From contig JAGHZQ010000024.1 in assembly GCA_017746715.1 (NCBI GenBank), forward strand, positions 62,001-126,000: 64,000 nucleotides of DNA, given 5' to 3'. Below are positions 26,514-34,508 of this stretch, in pieces; the first letter of the stretch is position 1; each line of letters opens with the position of its first letter. The notes beneath the pieces are model-generated. The model ran no database searches, was not told the origin of the DNA, and saw only the letters and a list, made by a program, of their open reading frames with translations. Source of the stretch: Cyanobacteria bacterium SBLK (GTDB taxonomy: Bacteria > Cyanobacteriota > Cyanobacteriia > Cyanobacteriales > Spirulinaceae). The position numbers and the translations under genes were made by a program.

Positions 26514-26639
26514 TTATACAGTAAAAAGTTCGAAAACGCAACAATATTGCATTTTTTCTCCTTGCACTACAACTGTAAGTAGTTTGTCTTGAGTATCGAG
26601 CATTCGAGAGCGAATTTTCTCGACAATTTCAGACTTCAT
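26514..26639 (-). CDS. Possible small protein (41 residues)
   Basis: Starts at ATG 26639 and reads MKSEIVEKIRSRMLDTQDKL, ending QYCCVFELFTV. The same frame stays open further upstream without a good start, and the composition is protein-like. It lies in the ~550-base AT-rich region between the kinase at 24516-26381 and the membrane protein at 26933. I see no other feature in that region (26640-26932 is AT-rich and empty). Confidence 0.25.
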   Translation of the reverse strand: MKSEIVEKIRSRMLDTQDKLLTVVVQGEKMQYCCVFELFTV

Positions 26640-26932
26640 TTGACTGGTAGCAGTCAAAATATTACGCTCGTTGCTGAATTCTGAGTGGATGTTTTCGCAC
26701 CCATATTTGCAAAAATAAATAGAATATTTTTAATATAGCAAGAAACGAGAACCCAGTCATAATAATCGTCTGATTTTATTTTTTGTTTTCTATAAAAATA
26801 ATATGTTTTTAACTTTTTTAAAATATTTTTTGTAGGATTTTGTATTTGCGTTTAAGCACGATCGCGGTATCTTCAAGACAATTGATAGCGATCGCCATTA
26901 TAATCGGACTAAAATAAACATACGCATTATCG

Positions 26933-27337
26933 ATGATGAATATTCTTAACACCATTGCCGAAGCATCTCAACAAAGATTAACCTCTATTTATCTTCGTTT
27001 TCTTGCTTGTATTCTTTTATACGGCGGTTTCGTTCATCTTGGCAATCTTTTCGGCTGGGGAGGTACGCCTTGGCTGGAAACGCCGTTATTATGGCGCATT
27101 CTCGATATTTTTTTGCTTGTTTTTAATATTGGGGTTGCGATCGCGTTATTTTACAGACTGCCTATTTCGGTTCTCATTTTAGTGTCTGGATTAATCTTAT
27201 TTCAATTTATTCCTTACACTTTCTTCCGCTCCTATTTCTTGACGCAACCAGAAGATGCCACCACTTTAAACGGACTCCTAGGAACGGAAGTATTACTCCT
27301 TCTCCTCCTTTTTCTCCTAATTTATTTTAAGAAATAG
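26933..27337 (+). CDS. Four-helix membrane protein, unknown function
   Basis: A 134-residue hydrophobic protein with about four membrane helices (near residues 18-36, 50-73, 76-98 and 112-132). The loop GNLFGWGGTPWLETPLLWR is notable. The C-terminus is a run of Leu residues ending YFKK, consistent with a last helix ending on the cytosolic side. No family is recognised. Two ATG codons lie in a row at the start. It converges with the sugar-transferase gene; the 30-base gap contains a 14-base direct repeat (TTTTGAATTGAT plus two). Confidence 0.6.
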   Translation: MMNILNTIAEASQQRLTSIYLRFLACILLYGGFVHLGNLFGWGGTPWLETPLLWRILDIFLLVFNIGVAIALFYRLPISVLILVSGLILFQFIPYTFFRSYFLTQPEDATTLNGLLGTEVLLLLLLFLLIYFKK

Positions 27338-27371
27338 AGCGGAAATTTTGAATTGATAATTTTGAATTGAT

Positions 27372-28868
27372 TCAATATGCTCCCTCTTTGCCCAAAACAA
27401 CTTTAATTGTTTTTAAAAGAATCTGAAAATCCAGAGCGAGAGACCAATTTTCGATATAAGCCATATCTAACTTAAACGCATCTTCAAAATCAGTAATATC
27501 CGATCGCCCGGAAACTTGCCAAAGTCCCGTAATTCCGGGCATAACATTATGACGAAGGTGATGGTGTTCCTCAAAACGCTCTACATCTCTAAAAGGTAAA
27601 GGACGCGGTCCTACCAAACTCATATTCCCCATCAAAACATTAATCACTTGGGGAATTTCATCCAAACTGTAACGGCGCAGAAATTTACCGACTTTAGTAA
27701 TGCGAGGATCGTCTTTGATTTTGAAGAGTACGCCATCTTTGGTCACATTTTGTTTCTCTAATTCTTTCTGTAATTGTGCTGCATTTTGCACCATTGTGCG
27801 AAACTTCCAAACTTTAATGGATTTCCCGCGCAACCCCACCCTTTGTTGTTTGAAAAAGATAGATCCTGGAGAGTCCAATTTGATTAAGATAGCGATCGCG
27901 ATATAGAGAGGACTGGCAAAGAATAGAATTGAAGCTGAAGCTACAAGATCGAAACTGCGCTTGAGCCAAAAATCTCCTCCGACTAAAGCAGGAGGAGAAA
28001 AACGAATGGTTGGCATTTTTCCAAGGATTTCGATCCTCGGATATTGATTGGGAATTTCTAGATCGATAGGGACGATGCGTAAATTTAGACCCGCCGATTT
28101 AACGCTCCAATAACAGTCCAAAGGATTGGGAATAGATTTCCAAGAACAAACAAAAATTTCTCCGACTCCTCGATAATAAACGTGATCTAAAGTTTCGTAC
28201 CAAAGATCGTAAGTTTCAGGATCGCTGAGATCGATACATTCAACAATTTCAAATTCTTTTTTGCTCGATAATTGTAACATCAACTGGGTTTGCTCCATAT
28301 CTTCAGGATAACCCATAAGGGCAATGCGACGCGTTACCGCACCTTCTCGACGCAATGCCGTAATTAATGTTTCTGCCAAGCATCGTCCGCTTAAAACAAA
28401 AATGAGGGTAAAAAACCAAGCCAATAAAAAGGTCGAACGGGAAAAGACAATACCGGGTTGATAAAGAAATGTCAATACCACCAAAAGACATTGAGATAGC
28501 GTCAAACACGCAAATAAACTTAGATATTGACGGCGGCTGGTGCGTTCTCCATACAAACCCGCAGCAGCAATAATACCTAATGTAATCACCAAAATCGGCA
28601 GCAAAAATCCCGTTTGTTCTGGATTGCGCTGTAAGAGGGCGAAAGAATCAACAGTTTTGAGCCAATGCACGGCTTTTCCCACTCGCTTGGCAAGAAACCA
28701 AGCAAAAGAGACCAAGCCCGCATCAAGAAACATAAATGCACAAAGTCGCAGCCATCCCATGCTAATTCCGCGAGTTAAATTTCGTACGGGATGGCGCACG
28801 TCGACAGTACCGGATAGAGAAAGACTGCGAAAAGCCATTTCTCCATCTTCGCGCTCTAAATCATACAT
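27372..28868 (-). CDS. Polyprenyl-phosphate sugar-1-phosphate transferase for exopolysaccharide
   Basis: A 498-residue membrane enzyme of the WcaJ/WbaP-like group, which loads the first sugar phosphate onto the lipid carrier to start exopolysaccharide synthesis. The N-terminal half has several helices and a cytosolic domain (ALMGYPEDMEQTQLML). The C-terminal half is the catalytic domain: a helix (VASASILFFASPLYIAIAI), KVWKFRTMVQNA, DDPRITKVGKFLRRYSLDEIPQ, NVLMGNMSLVGPRPLP and MPGITGLWQVSGR. No other capsule genes are adjacent, so it may serve a dispersed pathway. Internal ATG codons (MAFRSL) are alternative starts. Confidence 0.9.
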   Translation of the reverse strand: MYDLEREDGEMAFRSLSLSGTVDVRHPVRNLTRGISMGWLRLCAFMFLDAGLVSFAWFLAKRVGKAVHWLKTVDSFALLQRNPEQTGFLLPILVITLGIIAAAGLYGERTSRRQYLSLFACLTLSQCLLVVLTFLYQPGIVFSRSTFLLAWFFTLIFVLSGRCLAETLITALRREGAVTRRIALMGYPEDMEQTQLMLQLSSKKEFEIVECIDLSDPETYDLWYETLDHVYYRGVGEIFVCSWKSIPNPLDCYWSVKSAGLNLRIVPIDLEIPNQYPRIEILGKMPTIRFSPPALVGGDFWLKRSFDLVASASILFFASPLYIAIAILIKLDSPGSIFFKQQRVGLRGKSIKVWKFRTMVQNAAQLQKELEKQNVTKDGVLFKIKDDPRITKVGKFLRRYSLDEIPQVINVLMGNMSLVGPRPLPFRDVERFEEHHHLRHNVMPGITGLWQVSGRSDITDFEDAFKLDMAYIENWSLALDFQILLKTIKVVLGKEGAY

Positions 28869-29192
28869 GAGTATTATTTTGTCCCAAGAATAAGGTGTGC
28901 AGAATAAGATCTGCTAATTAGCAATGGGAGATCTATCTCAAGTTTAATTATAAATTGAGTCCTCTACATTTCAAGTCCGAAATAAACGATCGAGGTCTTT
29001 CATTTCCATCGTTATATCACTTATAGTTGTATTTTTCAACTTATCCGATGGCGATATCCCATAATGGCGATCGCGCTGCAATTTTCTGGCGGATTGTTGC
29101 TTTTGTTGCGCTATGCCAACCCAAAAATTTTCCGTTGGGAATCTGGCGATCGCGATCGGTTAAAATGCGATCGCACTTTCGTTCTTCCCATC
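28869..29192. other. Intergenic region between divergent sugar-transferase and ccdA genes
   Basis: About 320 bases, AT-rich on the left, with two HIP1-like words on the right. It should hold both promoters. Frames extending ccdA leftwards to 29064 look non-coding. I see no repeats or RNA gene. Confidence 0.5.
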
Positions 29193-29942
29193 ATGCTCGA
29201 ATCCTTGCAAACCCAACTATATCAGATTTCGCAATTTGCCGAAGCGATTGTCGCCGCACAATTGGATCGCTTGGGCATTATCAGCATTGCCATTGTTTTA
29301 ATCGCGGGCTTATTGACGAGTTTAACCCCCTGCATGCTGTCCATGCTACCCATCACCATTGCTTACATCGGCGGGTATGAGGGGGAGAAAGAGAGCGATC
29401 GCTGGCAGGGTGCGATCCAGTCCGCGTGGTTTGCTTTGGGTTTGGCGAGTACCTTGGCGGGTTTGGGCATCGTGGCGGCATCTTTAGGGAAAGTATACGG
29501 TCAAATTGGCATTGGCCTGCCTATTTTTGTCAGTTTGGTGGCGATTTTAATGGGGTTGAATCTTTTAGAGATTGTGCCTCTGCGTTTTCCGTCTTTGGGG
29601 GGTAGCGATTGGATTTCCTCGGATCTGCCAAAAGGCATTCGCTCTTATTTGTTGGGGTTAACCTTTGGGTTGGTGGCTTCTCCTTGTAGCACTCCCGTTT
29701 TAGCGGCTTTACTGGCATGGGTGGGTAAAACGCAAAATATTGTCATGGGAGGGGTTTTATTGTTGTGTTATGCGATCGGTTATGTTGCTCCTTTAATTTT
29801 GGCCGGGACGTTTACGGCTTCTCTCAAAAAACTTTTAGAATTGCGTCGTTGGTCGAGCTGGATTAATCCCGCGAGTGGAGTTTTATTGATTGGTTTTGGT
29901 ACTTTTTCGCTGCTTTCTCGGATTTCTTTTTTGCTTCCTTAG
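29193..29942 (+). CDS. ccdA: CcdA-type thiol:disulfide transporter for cytochrome c biogenesis
   Basis: About 249 residues with six predicted membrane helices. CcdA passes reducing power from cytosolic thioredoxin across the thylakoid or plasma membrane so that apocytochrome c cysteines stay reduced. The two redox cysteines stand in the expected places: LTSLTPCMLSMLP in the first helix and LVASPCSTPVLAALLAW in the fourth. The ATG at 29193 (MLESLQTQL) is chosen because the preceding in-frame stretch has HIP1-derived, non-protein-like sequence. The partner Ccs1/ResB is not in the window. Confidence 0.9.
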   Translation: MLESLQTQLYQISQFAEAIVAAQLDRLGIISIAIVLIAGLLTSLTPCMLSMLPITIAYIGGYEGEKESDRWQGAIQSAWFALGLASTLAGLGIVAASLGKVYGQIGIGLPIFVSLVAILMGLNLLEIVPLRFPSLGGSDWISSDLPKGIRSYLLGLTFGLVASPCSTPVLAALLAWVGKTQNIVMGGVLLLCYAIGYVAPLILAGTFTASLKKLLELRRWSSWINPASGVLLIGFGTFSLLSRISFLLP

Positions 29943-29951
29943 TTTGTGCTT

Positions 29952-29979
29952 TCAGCCTTGGATTTGAATCCTAGGCTGA
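29952..29979. terminator. Hairpin between convergent ccdA and ptuB
   Basis: TCAGCCTTGGATT and AATCCTAGGCTGA pair over 13 positions with one mismatch and a two-base loop. It probably serves as a two-way terminator although the T tract is weak. Confidence 0.55.
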
Positions 29980-30004
29980 TGATTTGGAGAATGCGATCGC
30001 CTGT

Positions 30005-30661
30005 TTAAGACAAACTAAAATATTGCTGAATATAATCTGCCATAGCAGCACAATAAGGTTCAAATTTTCCTTCAGAATTTCGCTTTAAACAAAATTGGAA
30101 AAGTTCGGATGCTTCAGCATCTGATAAACTAATTAGGGTGTCTAATAGTTCTTCTCGGCTTTTGGCAAGATCGTAATGATTGAGATTGAGAACGTCAATT
30201 GTTTTTTGTACTTCTTGTTGTTTGGGATGATCTGCGACAGCTCTAATATTTCCATTGGAGTTATATGTAAAGTACGATTCACAATCTGGATCGAGAGGAG
30301 AAATAGGAATTCTCTCATTCTTGCGATAATTTCCACAATGGTGCGGCCAGTGTTCTTGACTTCCACAAGAAGCATGAAGATTATGATAAGCTACAGATAA
30401 AGCATCATCAGTTTTACTTTGTGCTGCAAAATGTTCAATATGACTACCATCTTGCTTATGTTCAATATTGCTACTATTTCTGACAATACTTCGACAGCAA
30501 TAACAGCATAAATATCCCTGTTCATTTAATAAAGATTCATGTACTTTTCGTTTGTGAGGGTTTTGAAGACTTTCATAATTACAATTCACTCCAATCGCCT
30601 GTTGTTGCTGTTTCCAAGAGATTAATTCGCTGGGTTCTGGATTTTTGTGTATGTGCTTCAT
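30005..30661 (-). CDS. ptuB: Septu defence HNH nuclease PtuB (TIGR02646-like)
   Basis: About 218 residues. The zinc-finger HNH nuclease core includes GYLCCYCCRS, the catalytic HIEHF box, YHNLHASC and a further Cys in HHCGNYRKN. In Septu systems PtuB nicks nucleic acids when released or activated by the PtuA ATPase, protecting against phage; related HNH proteins also serve as retron effectors. The ATG at 30659-30661 overlaps the ptuA stop as ATGA, so translation is coupled; a start 11 codons upstream would lie inside ptuA. No reverse transcriptase is near, so a retron is unlikely. AT-rich and without HIP1 sites. Confidence 0.85.
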   Translation of the reverse strand: MKHIHKNPEPSELISWKQQQQAIGVNCNYESLQNPHKRKVHESLLNEQGYLCCYCCRSIVRNSSNIEHKQDGSHIEHFAAQSKTDDALSVAYHNLHASCGSQEHWPHHCGNYRKNERIPISPLDPDCESYFTYNSNGNIRAVADHPKQQEVQKTIDVLNLNHYDLAKSREELLDTLISLSDAEASELFQFCLKRNSEGKFEPYCAAMADYIQQYFSLS

Positions 30662-31911
30662 CGTTTTAAAATTTCCTTGCGTCGAATTAACCAATCTGCA
30701 CGAACAAGTTTAGGATCTTCTTCTTGTAAACAATCGCTAATAGTTTGTCGTAACTGACGGGCTTCCTGCAAATTTCCTGCATCAATAAGAGCGAACAATT
30801 GTGTCAATTCATGTTGTATATTTATTTGTCTTTCAGGAGTATCCATTAGAGTTTCAAGAATACGATTGATATCTTTTCCATAGGATCTCACTCGTTCGCA
30901 TACCATTCCTAGCTCTGTATCTCTTAGTAAATATACCCATTCAATATTAGTAATAACTTGAGGAGAATGAGTTGTGATAATAAATTGACAGTTAGGAAAT
31001 ATTTCCTGAAATTTTTTTACAATAGAATGTTGCCATTTTGGATGTAAATGTAGTTCAATTTCATCAATTAGAATAATTCCTTGTCCAATCAGAGCATTAT
31101 CTAAGTTGGGATTAGCAATTGCTAAACGCCGTGCTAAATCTCCTACCATTGCTAAGAGGCATTTTTCCCCATCTGAAAGCTGATTTATACTGAGTATTTT
31201 ACCGTTTTTTTCGATAGTCATTCGTAGTGGTGGAGTGCGTCTAATACGTAAATTTACAAAGCCATCTAAAAAGTTTTCAATTGCAGCTCTAATTGTTTTT
31301 AATTGTCGATCTTGATAATCAGAATTTTGATTAAGACGCAGTTCATTTTCTTCATCTTCTCTGAGTCTGAACCATTGAAAAAAGTCTTCAAATGCAATTC
31401 TTCTATCTATAAGAGGATGATTATATATATCTTTTCTCCCAAATTTTTGCTGGGCTTTAGGAATATTGAGAGGAATATCAAAAACAGCTCTATTGGTAGG
31501 ATAGTAAACAAATATTGGAACAGATTCAATGCTATTATATAATTTTGTTTGGATCGATCTAGCCAGTTCTTTTAACTGAGAATCATCAACGCTAGATTGT
31601 TTTTCTATTTCTTCACGAGTATGTGTAACAGACCATGTTGTAGTTTCATTATCTTTACTTGAAATTATTATTTGATTGATCGTTTTCTGATAATCATTAG
31701 TAATATCTTCATCCTTAAAAAAATCTCCCTTACGAGACTGATTTCTGATTTTGGAAGTTAACCAAGAAAGCATAATTGCTAAGCAATCTAGAATACTTGA
31801 CTTGCCACTTCCATTAACTCCAATAAAAACTGTAGGCTGATTTTCCTCAAATTCAATAGTTTGAGGTGCAATTCCTCTAAATGAATTGAATTGAATTTGC
31901 TTAACTCTCAT
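30658..31911 (-). CDS. ptuA: Septu defence ATPase PtuA
   Basis: A 417-residue ABC/SMC-like ATPase. Walker A is IGVNGSGKSS (~30-39), the signature motif is NQLSDGEKCLLAMV, Walker B is GIILIDEIELHLHP and the switch His lies in FIITTHSPQV. PtuA assembles with the HNH nuclease PtuB and controls it through ATP binding, giving anti-phage defence. The C-terminal ~80 residues (LFALIDAGNLQEARQLRQ) are the usual PtuB-facing tail. The pair covers ~1.9 kb with no exact GCGATCGC, whereas flanking DNA has these sites on both sides, which points to recent acquisition. Confidence 0.88.
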   Translation of the reverse strand: MRVKQIQFNSFRGIAPQTIEFEENQPTVFIGVNGSGKSSILDCLAIMLSWLTSKIRNQSRKGDFFKDEDITNDYQKTINQIIISSKDNETTTWSVTHTREEIEKQSSVDDSQLKELARSIQTKLYNSIESVPIFVYYPTNRAVFDIPLNIPKAQQKFGRKDIYNHPLIDRRIAFEDFFQWFRLREDEENELRLNQNSDYQDRQLKTIRAAIENFLDGFVNLRIRRTPPLRMTIEKNGKILSINQLSDGEKCLLAMVGDLARRLAIANPNLDNALIGQGIILIDEIELHLHPKWQHSIVKKFQEIFPNCQFIITTHSPQVITNIEWVYLLRDTELGMVCERVRSYGKDINRILETLMDTPERQINIQHELTQLFALIDAGNLQEARQLRQTISDCLQEEDPKLVRADWLIRRKEILKR

Positions 31912-31943
31912 TGATTATCCTAGAACAGCATCTATATTATAAT

Positions 31944-32057
31944 TTATATCTGGATATGCAAATTGCAAAGGATTTTTTCTTGGCGTAATTCTTGGGATAA
32001 CATATAAACGCGCATCCGATAGGCTTGGATGGATTCGGGATCGACGGCATATTTCAT
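31944..32057 (-). CDS. Possible small protein (37 residues), maybe a gene remnant
   Basis: Reads MKYAVDPESIQAYRMRV then a Gln/Glu-rich helix and a TAA. The same frame is open upstream for ~26 more codons (YLRIEGTPRP) without a start. It may be a small gene or the remains of one between pnp and the Septu pair. Weak evidence. Confidence 0.3.
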   Translation of the reverse strand: MKYAVDPESIQAYRMRVYMLSQELRQEKILCNLHIQI

Positions 32058-32098
32058 AGGTCTAGGCGTTCCTTCAATTCTTAAGTACAAAATACCAG

Positions 32099-32131
32099 AA
32101 AAAAAGCGATCGCTTTGTAAACGCGATCGCC
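32099..32131 (-). terminator. pnp terminator built from two HIP1 octamers
   Basis: On the minus strand two GCGATCGC octamers separated by nine bases form the arms of an 8-9 bp hairpin, followed by seven T residues. It lies about 20-50 bases after the pnp stop. Confidence 0.75.
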
Positions 32132-32151
32132 TCTATTTTCTCAACCTCATT

Positions 32152-34302
32152 CTAATTCTTCAGAGAGGCTTCCCGTGCCGCCGCCGCTTCATCGGGGTGA
32201 ATGTTGAGACGGGTTAAATTAATGCGCCCTCGAGAATCGATTTCGCGCACTTTCACCACCACCTCATCGCCGACAGACACCTCATCTTCCACCTTACCCA
32301 CGCGGTAATCTGCCAATTGGGAAATGTGAATCATGCCCTCTTTACCGGGGAGAATCTCCACAAATGCGCCAATTTGGATGATACGGGTGACGCGACCCAC
32401 ATAAACATCTCCCTCATTGAGTTTCTTGGTCATCCCCTCAATAATGCGTCGTGCTTCGAGGGCGCTTTCTTGACGGTTGCAGAAGATCATCACCGTGCCA
32501 TTATCCTCGATATCGATTTTGGCTCCGGTTTGTTCGGTAATGCCCTTGATGGTTTTGCCCCCAGGTCCGATCACCAAACCGATTAAATCCGGATCGATCT
32601 TCATGGTCAACAAACGCGGTGCAAAGGGAGATAGGCGATCGCGAGGACGATCTAAAACCGCCAGCATTTTCTCTAAAATATGCAGCCGTCCTTCCTTCGC
32701 TTGAGCGATCGCTTTGGCAATAATATCCAAAGACAACCCCGTAATCTTCATATCCATTTGCAAGGCAGTGATGCCGTTATCGGTGCCCGCGACCTTGAAA
32801 TCCATATCCCCCAAAAAGTCCTCAATGCCTTGAATATCCGTCAGCACTCGGACTTCCTCTCCTTCTTTAATCAAACCCATTGCCGTCCCGCTGACGGGTT
32901 TGCGAAGGGGAACTCCCGCATCCATTAAAGCCAGGGTAGAACCGCAAACCGAGCCCATGGAAGTCGAACCATTGGAGGAAAGCACCTCAGAAACCACCCG
33001 TACCACATAAGGGAAATCATCTTGGTGGGGTAGGACCGGGACGATCGCCCGTTCTGCTAACGCCCCGTGACCGATTTCCCGCCGTCCGGGCGATCGCATG
33101 GGCTTGGTTTCCCCCACGGAAAAGGGCGGAAAATTATAATGATGAAGATAGCGTTTCTCGGCTTCTGGGTGTAGATCGTCCAACTCCTGCGCGTCTCCCG
33201 GCGTTCCTAGGGTTACCAAAGACATAACTTGCGTGAGTCCCCGTTGAAAAGTTGCCGACCCGTGAACCCGACGGGGAAGCAAACCCGTGCGACAGCTAAT
33301 AGGGCGCACCTCGTCTAACTTGCGACCGTCTACCCGCACGCCATCTTTAACAATTTGCTGGCGCATGAGTTTTTTGGTCAGTTTCTTAAACTGGTTATCG
33401 ACAGCATTGCCTTCTTCTGCGGCGACCTTGAGAGCATCTTCTTCGGGAAGTTCCGCGATCGCGGCGACGACTTCCTCGGCTTTAATTTCATCGAGGGCTG
33501 TATCGCGAGCCTTTTTGTCCAAATCAAACTGACTCAAAACTTTTTTAATTTTGTCTTTGGCACATTTTTCAATAAACTTGCCAAGGGCGGGATCTTCCTC
33601 GGGAGGCTCTTCCACCACCAAGGCCAATCCCAATTCTTCCAAAAGTTCTCGCTGTGCCGAAATTAACTCTTGTACGGCTTCATAGCCAAATTCGATCGCT
33701 TCGATAATATCCTGTTCCGGGAGTTGATTGGCTCCGGCTTCTACCATAACAACTCCATCGGGAGATCCGGCAACCACCAAATCCAAATCTCCTTGTTCGA
33801 TTTCCCGATAGGTGGGGTTAATGATAAAATCATCCCCAACCAGGCCAACTCGAACGGCAGCCATCGGACCTTGAAAGGGAATTTGTGCCAGCAGTACGGC
33901 AACAGAAGCTCCCGTGACGGCTAAAACATCCGGGGGGACTTCTTCGTCTAAAGCGAGAGTGGTCGCGACGATCTGAACGTCATCCCGAAGCCATTGAGGA
34001 AAGAGGGGGCGCAAGGGGCGATCGATCAATCGACTGGTCAGAGTCACCTTTTCTGGCGGACGGCCTTCTCGGCGTAAAAACCCTCCCGGAATGCGACCGG
34101 CTGCGTAGAGTCTTTCTTCGTAGTCTACTAATAAGGGGAGAAAATCAATGCCTTCTCGACCTGTAGCGCGAGTTGCCGTGACTAAAACCGCCGTTTCTCC
34201 CGATTGAATTAACACCGAACCGCCAGCTTGAGGAGCGAGGAAACCTGTCTGGAGTCGAATATCCCGTCCGTCAAAGGATATTGACTTTTCAAATTCTTGC
34301 AT
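32152..34302 (-). CDS. pnp: Polyribonucleotide nucleotidyltransferase (PNPase)
   Basis: A 716-residue trimeric 3'-5' phosphorolytic exoribonuclease, which in cyanobacteria also adds poly(A)-rich tails. Domains in order: RNase PH 1 ([17 protein letters not shown]), alpha-helical domain, RNase PH 2 ([39 protein letters not shown]), KH ([20 protein letters not shown]) and S1 ([20 protein letters not shown]). The ATG at 34300-34302 starts [17 protein letters not shown] as in other cyanobacterial PNPases; the open frame upstream to 34590 is not protein-like. AAGGA-like sequence precedes the ATG. The SNF2 gene diverges from it. Confidence 0.97.
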   Translation of the reverse strand: MQEFEKSISFDGRDIRLQTGFLAPQAGGSVLIQSGETAVLVTATRATGREGIDFLPLLVDYEERLYAAGRIPGGFLRREGRPPEKVTLTSRLIDRPLRPLFPQWLRDDVQIVATTLALDEEVPPDVLAVTGASVAVLLAQIPFQGPMAAVRVGLVGDDFIINPTYREIEQGDLDLVVAGSPDGVVMVEAGANQLPEQDIIEAIEFGYEAVQELISAQRELLEELGLALVVEEPPEEDPALGKFIEKCAKDKIKKVLSQFDLDKKARDTALDEIKAEEVVAAIAELPEEDALKVAAEEGNAVDNQFKKLTKKLMRQQIVKDGVRVDGRKLDEVRPISCRTGLLPRRVHGSATFQRGLTQVMSLVTLGTPGDAQELDDLHPEAEKRYLHHYNFPPFSVGETKPMRSPGRREIGHGALAERAIVPVLPHQDDFPYVVRVVSEVLSSNGSTSMGSVCGSTLALMDAGVPLRKPVSGTAMGLIKEGEEVRVLTDIQGIEDFLGDMDFKVAGTDNGITALQMDMKITGLSLDIIAKAIAQAKEGRLHILEKMLAVLDRPRDRLSPFAPRLLTMKIDPDLIGLVIGPGGKTIKGITEQTGAKIDIEDNGTVMIFCNRQESALEARRIIEGMTKKLNEGDVYVGRVTRIIQIGAFVEILPGKEGMIHISQLADYRVGKVEDEVSVGDEVVVKVREIDSRGRINLTRLNIHPDEAAAAREASLKN

Positions 34303-34508
34303 CTTGCGTGCTTTTCCTTTTATTTTTTCACTGTTTCTCTTTCGCAATCCTAACACTTCTTCAATGAACAATGAGCAATGAAACGCGAGCAATGAATTGC
34401 GATCGGATTTCCCCGTCCTAAGGGCAAATCCCCCCGTCCTACAGACACCCTTCTTATTAGAGGGGGCAAGGAGGGAGCGACGATAGCCAATAATAAACGA
34501 TAAGTCAT

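Noticed and set aside
27338..27371. 14-base direct repeat in the gap between convergent genes
   Set aside because: Only two short AT-rich copies; could be chance or replication slippage.
30005..31911. Retron with HNH effector
   Set aside because: The HNH and ATPase genes would fit, but no reverse transcriptase or msr/msd-like RNA is nearby, so Septu is the better call.
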